Of a DNA stretch of 6,595 nt, positions 5,640-6,595 are shown piece by piece. Numbering within the stretch: the stretch's first letter is position 1; each line of letters begins with the position of its first letter. The DNA is taken from NCBI GenBank assembly GCA_903856995.1, contig CAIODK010000351.1, positions 1 through 6,595 of the forward strand, read 5' to 3'. Source of the stretch: an uncultured Burkholderiales bacterium (lineage in GTDB: Bacteria > Pseudomonadota > Gammaproteobacteria > Burkholderiales > Burkholderiaceae_C). The notes beneath the pieces were generated by a model, which did not search any database, had not been told where the DNA came from, and saw nothing but the letters and a program-made list of their open reading frames with translations. The position numbers were made by a program, and so were the translations under genes.

Positions 5640-5649
5640 GAGGTCTCAC

Positions 5650-5961
5650 ATGTACGCGGTCATAAAAACCGGCGGCAAACAGTATCGTGTTGCTGCCGGT
5701 GAAAAAATTAAAGTAGAACAGATTGCTGCGGACGTAGGCCAAGAGATTGTGATCGATCAAGTTTTAGCTGTCGGAAACGGCGCTGAACTCAAGATCGGCA
5801 CACCCTTGGTGTCCGGTGCAACTGTCACAGTGACAGTTTTGTCTCATGGCAAGCACGACAAGGTTCGCATTTTTAAAATGCGCCGTCGTAAGCATTACCA
5901 AAAACGCCAAGGGCATCGTCAGCAGTTCACCGAACTGCAGATTGCTTCCATCAACGGCTAA
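5650..5961 (+). CDS. rplU: 50S ribosomal protein L21
   Basis: Large-subunit protein that binds 23S rRNA. The 103 residues match the usual length. It begins MYAVIKTGGKQYRV, the near-invariant L21 opening, and has the basic RNA-binding segment KMRRRKHYQKRQGHRQ at 77-91, followed by the C-terminal strand QFTELQIASING. The ATG has AGAGG at 5639-5643, 6 nt upstream. First gene of the rplU-rpmA operon; rpmA follows after 12 nt and the stop codon TAA shares bases with the rpmA Shine-Dalgarno sequence. A 19-bp inverted repeat at 5820-5838 falls in the codons for the TVTV stretch. Confidence 0.98.
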   Translation: MYAVIKTGGKQYRVAAGEKIKVEQIAADVGQEIVIDQVLAVGNGAELKIGTPLVSGATVTVTVLSHGKHDKVRIFKMRRRKHYQKRQGHRQQFTELQIASING

Positions 5962-5973
5962 GGAGCATTTGAC

Positions 5974-6231
5974 ATGGCACAGAAAAAAGGCGGCGGCTCT
6001 ACGCGAAACGGGCGTGATTCCAACCCAAAAATGCTCGGTGTGAAAGCTTTCGGCGGTGAGTTGATCTCTGCTGGCTCTATCATCGTGCGTCAGCGTGGTA
6101 CTAAGTTTCACCCCGGCACAAACGTCGGCGTGGGCAAAGACCACACGTTATTCGCTTTGGTCGACGGCCACGTGTCGTTCGGCATCAAAGGCGCTTTGAA
6201 CAAGCACTTGGTCAACATCACACCCGTTTGA
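5974..6231 (+). CDS. rpmA: 50S ribosomal protein L27
   Basis: Large-subunit protein whose N-terminal tail reaches the peptidyl transferase centre. The 85 residues begin MAQKKGGGSTRNGRDS, the conserved tail, without the cleavable extension known from Firmicutes. LGVKAFGGELISAGSIIVRQRGTKFHPG and GKDHTLFALVDGHV follow as in the family. A strong AAGGAG (5960-5965) lies 8 nt before the ATG. The sequence resembles Comamonadaceae L27. A terminator lies 22 nt after the stop. Confidence 0.98.
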   Translation: MAQKKGGGSTRNGRDSNPKMLGVKAFGGELISAGSIIVRQRGTKFHPGTNVGVGKDHTLFALVDGHVSFGIKGALNKHLVNITPV

Positions 6232-6253
6232 TTTTATTGAACTGATTTGTGAC

Positions 6254-6285
6254 AAAGCCCCGACTTGTCGGGGCTTTACTTTTTA
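6254..6285 (+). terminator. Rho-independent terminator between rpmA and obgE
   Basis: AAAGCCCCGA pairs with TCGGGGCTTT (6254-6263 with 6268-6277), a 10-bp perfect stem closed by the stable tetraloop CTTG, followed by ACTTTTT. It probably ends most rplU-rpmA transcripts. It lies only about 11 nt before the obgE ATG, so readthrough would be needed for cotranscription. Confidence 0.9.
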
Positions 6286-6295
6286 AACTACATCC

Positions 6296-6595
6296 ATGAA
6301 ATTCGTAGACGAAGCCTATATCGACATCGCCGCAGGTGATGGGGGGAACGGCTGCGTCTCGTTCCGTCATGAAAAGTACAAAGAGTTCGGTGGCCCCAAC
6401 GGGGGTGACGGCGGGCGTGGCGGCCATGTGTTTGCTGTGGCTGACCCTAACCTCAACACCTTGGTGGACTTCCGTTACTCACGTCGGCATGAGGCCAAAC
6501 GTGGCCAGCACGGCTTGGGCTCTGACATGTTCGGCCATGCAGGTGACGACATCACTTTGAAAATGCCCGTGGGCACCATCATCACCGATGTCGAA
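6296..6595 (+). CDS. obgE: Obg-family GTPase, N-terminal 100 residues (cut by window edge)
   Basis: Essential ribosome-associated GTPase in 50S assembly, stress response and chromosome segregation. The visible part is most of the glycine-rich Obg fold: MKFVDEAYIDIAAGDGGNG at the N-terminus, FRHEKY, and the glycine-rich FGGPNGGDGGRGG at 31-43, then RRHEAKRGQHGLGSDMFG and PVGTIITD. The GTP-binding domain lies beyond the window. The start at 6296 is fixed by homology, yet no Shine-Dalgarno sequence precedes it and a strong terminator ends about 11 nt upstream. The order rplU-rpmA-obgE is common in proteobacteria. Confidence 0.97.
   Translation, partial: MKFVDEAYIDIAAGDGGNGCVSFRHEKYKEFGGPNGGDGGRGGHVFAVADPNLNTLVDFRYSRRHEAKRGQHGLGSDMFGHAGDDITLKMPVGTIITDVE

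Noticed and set aside
5764..6144. A 126-codon antisense open frame opposite rplU and rpmA
   Set aside because: It lies wholly over two highly conserved ribosomal protein genes and has no own promoter or recognisable product; it is a shadow of their codon pattern.
1..6595. Insertion sequences, CRISPR arrays, attachment sites or defence genes
   Set aside because: No transposase, regularly spaced repeats, flanking direct repeats or defence-family motifs were seen.

Overview
The window looks like a chromosomal stretch from a betaproteobacterium of the order Burkholderiales. The L27, HU, H-NS and IspB sequences all have the form I know from that group, L27 most like Comamonadaceae. No species can be named. 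The layout is dense: eleven genes, two of them cut by the window edges, with no non-coding gap over about 200 bases.

Left part (1-2801, minus strand): a type IV pilus/type II secretion assembly operon read right to left. It holds a PilB-type ATPase, the inner-membrane platform protein PilC and the prepilin peptidase PilD, which runs off the left edge. The genes overlap by 8 and 4 nt, so translation is probably coupled. The ATPase is a short form without the usual N-terminal domain of PilB.

Middle part (2802-4116): a 191-bp divergent intergenic region with an 18-bp perfect palindrome, then on the plus strand an HU gene, a clear terminator, an H-NS-family gene with its own AT-rich promoter region, and a small exported four-cysteine protein of unknown function. 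Two nucleoid proteins sit side by side here.

Right part (4117-6595): on the minus strand ispB (octaprenyl diphosphate synthase, ubiquinone side chain) followed by a small acidic orphan protein. Divergently on the plus strand are rplU and rpmA (ribosomal proteins L21 and L27), a strong terminator, and the start of the GTPase gene obgE. The ispB and rplU promoters each have a perfect TATAAT and lie back to back so closely that their polymerase sites overlap. This also argues that ispB starts at the TTG at 5513 and not further upstream.

Most of the window is ordinary conserved chromosome. I found no strong evidence of a new multi-gene system. The points worth a second look are the short PilB, the palindrome and doubled ribosome binding sites before HU, a 20-bp perfect palindrome inside pilC, the overlapping ispB/rplU promoters with a structured rplU leader, and two unrecognised small proteins.
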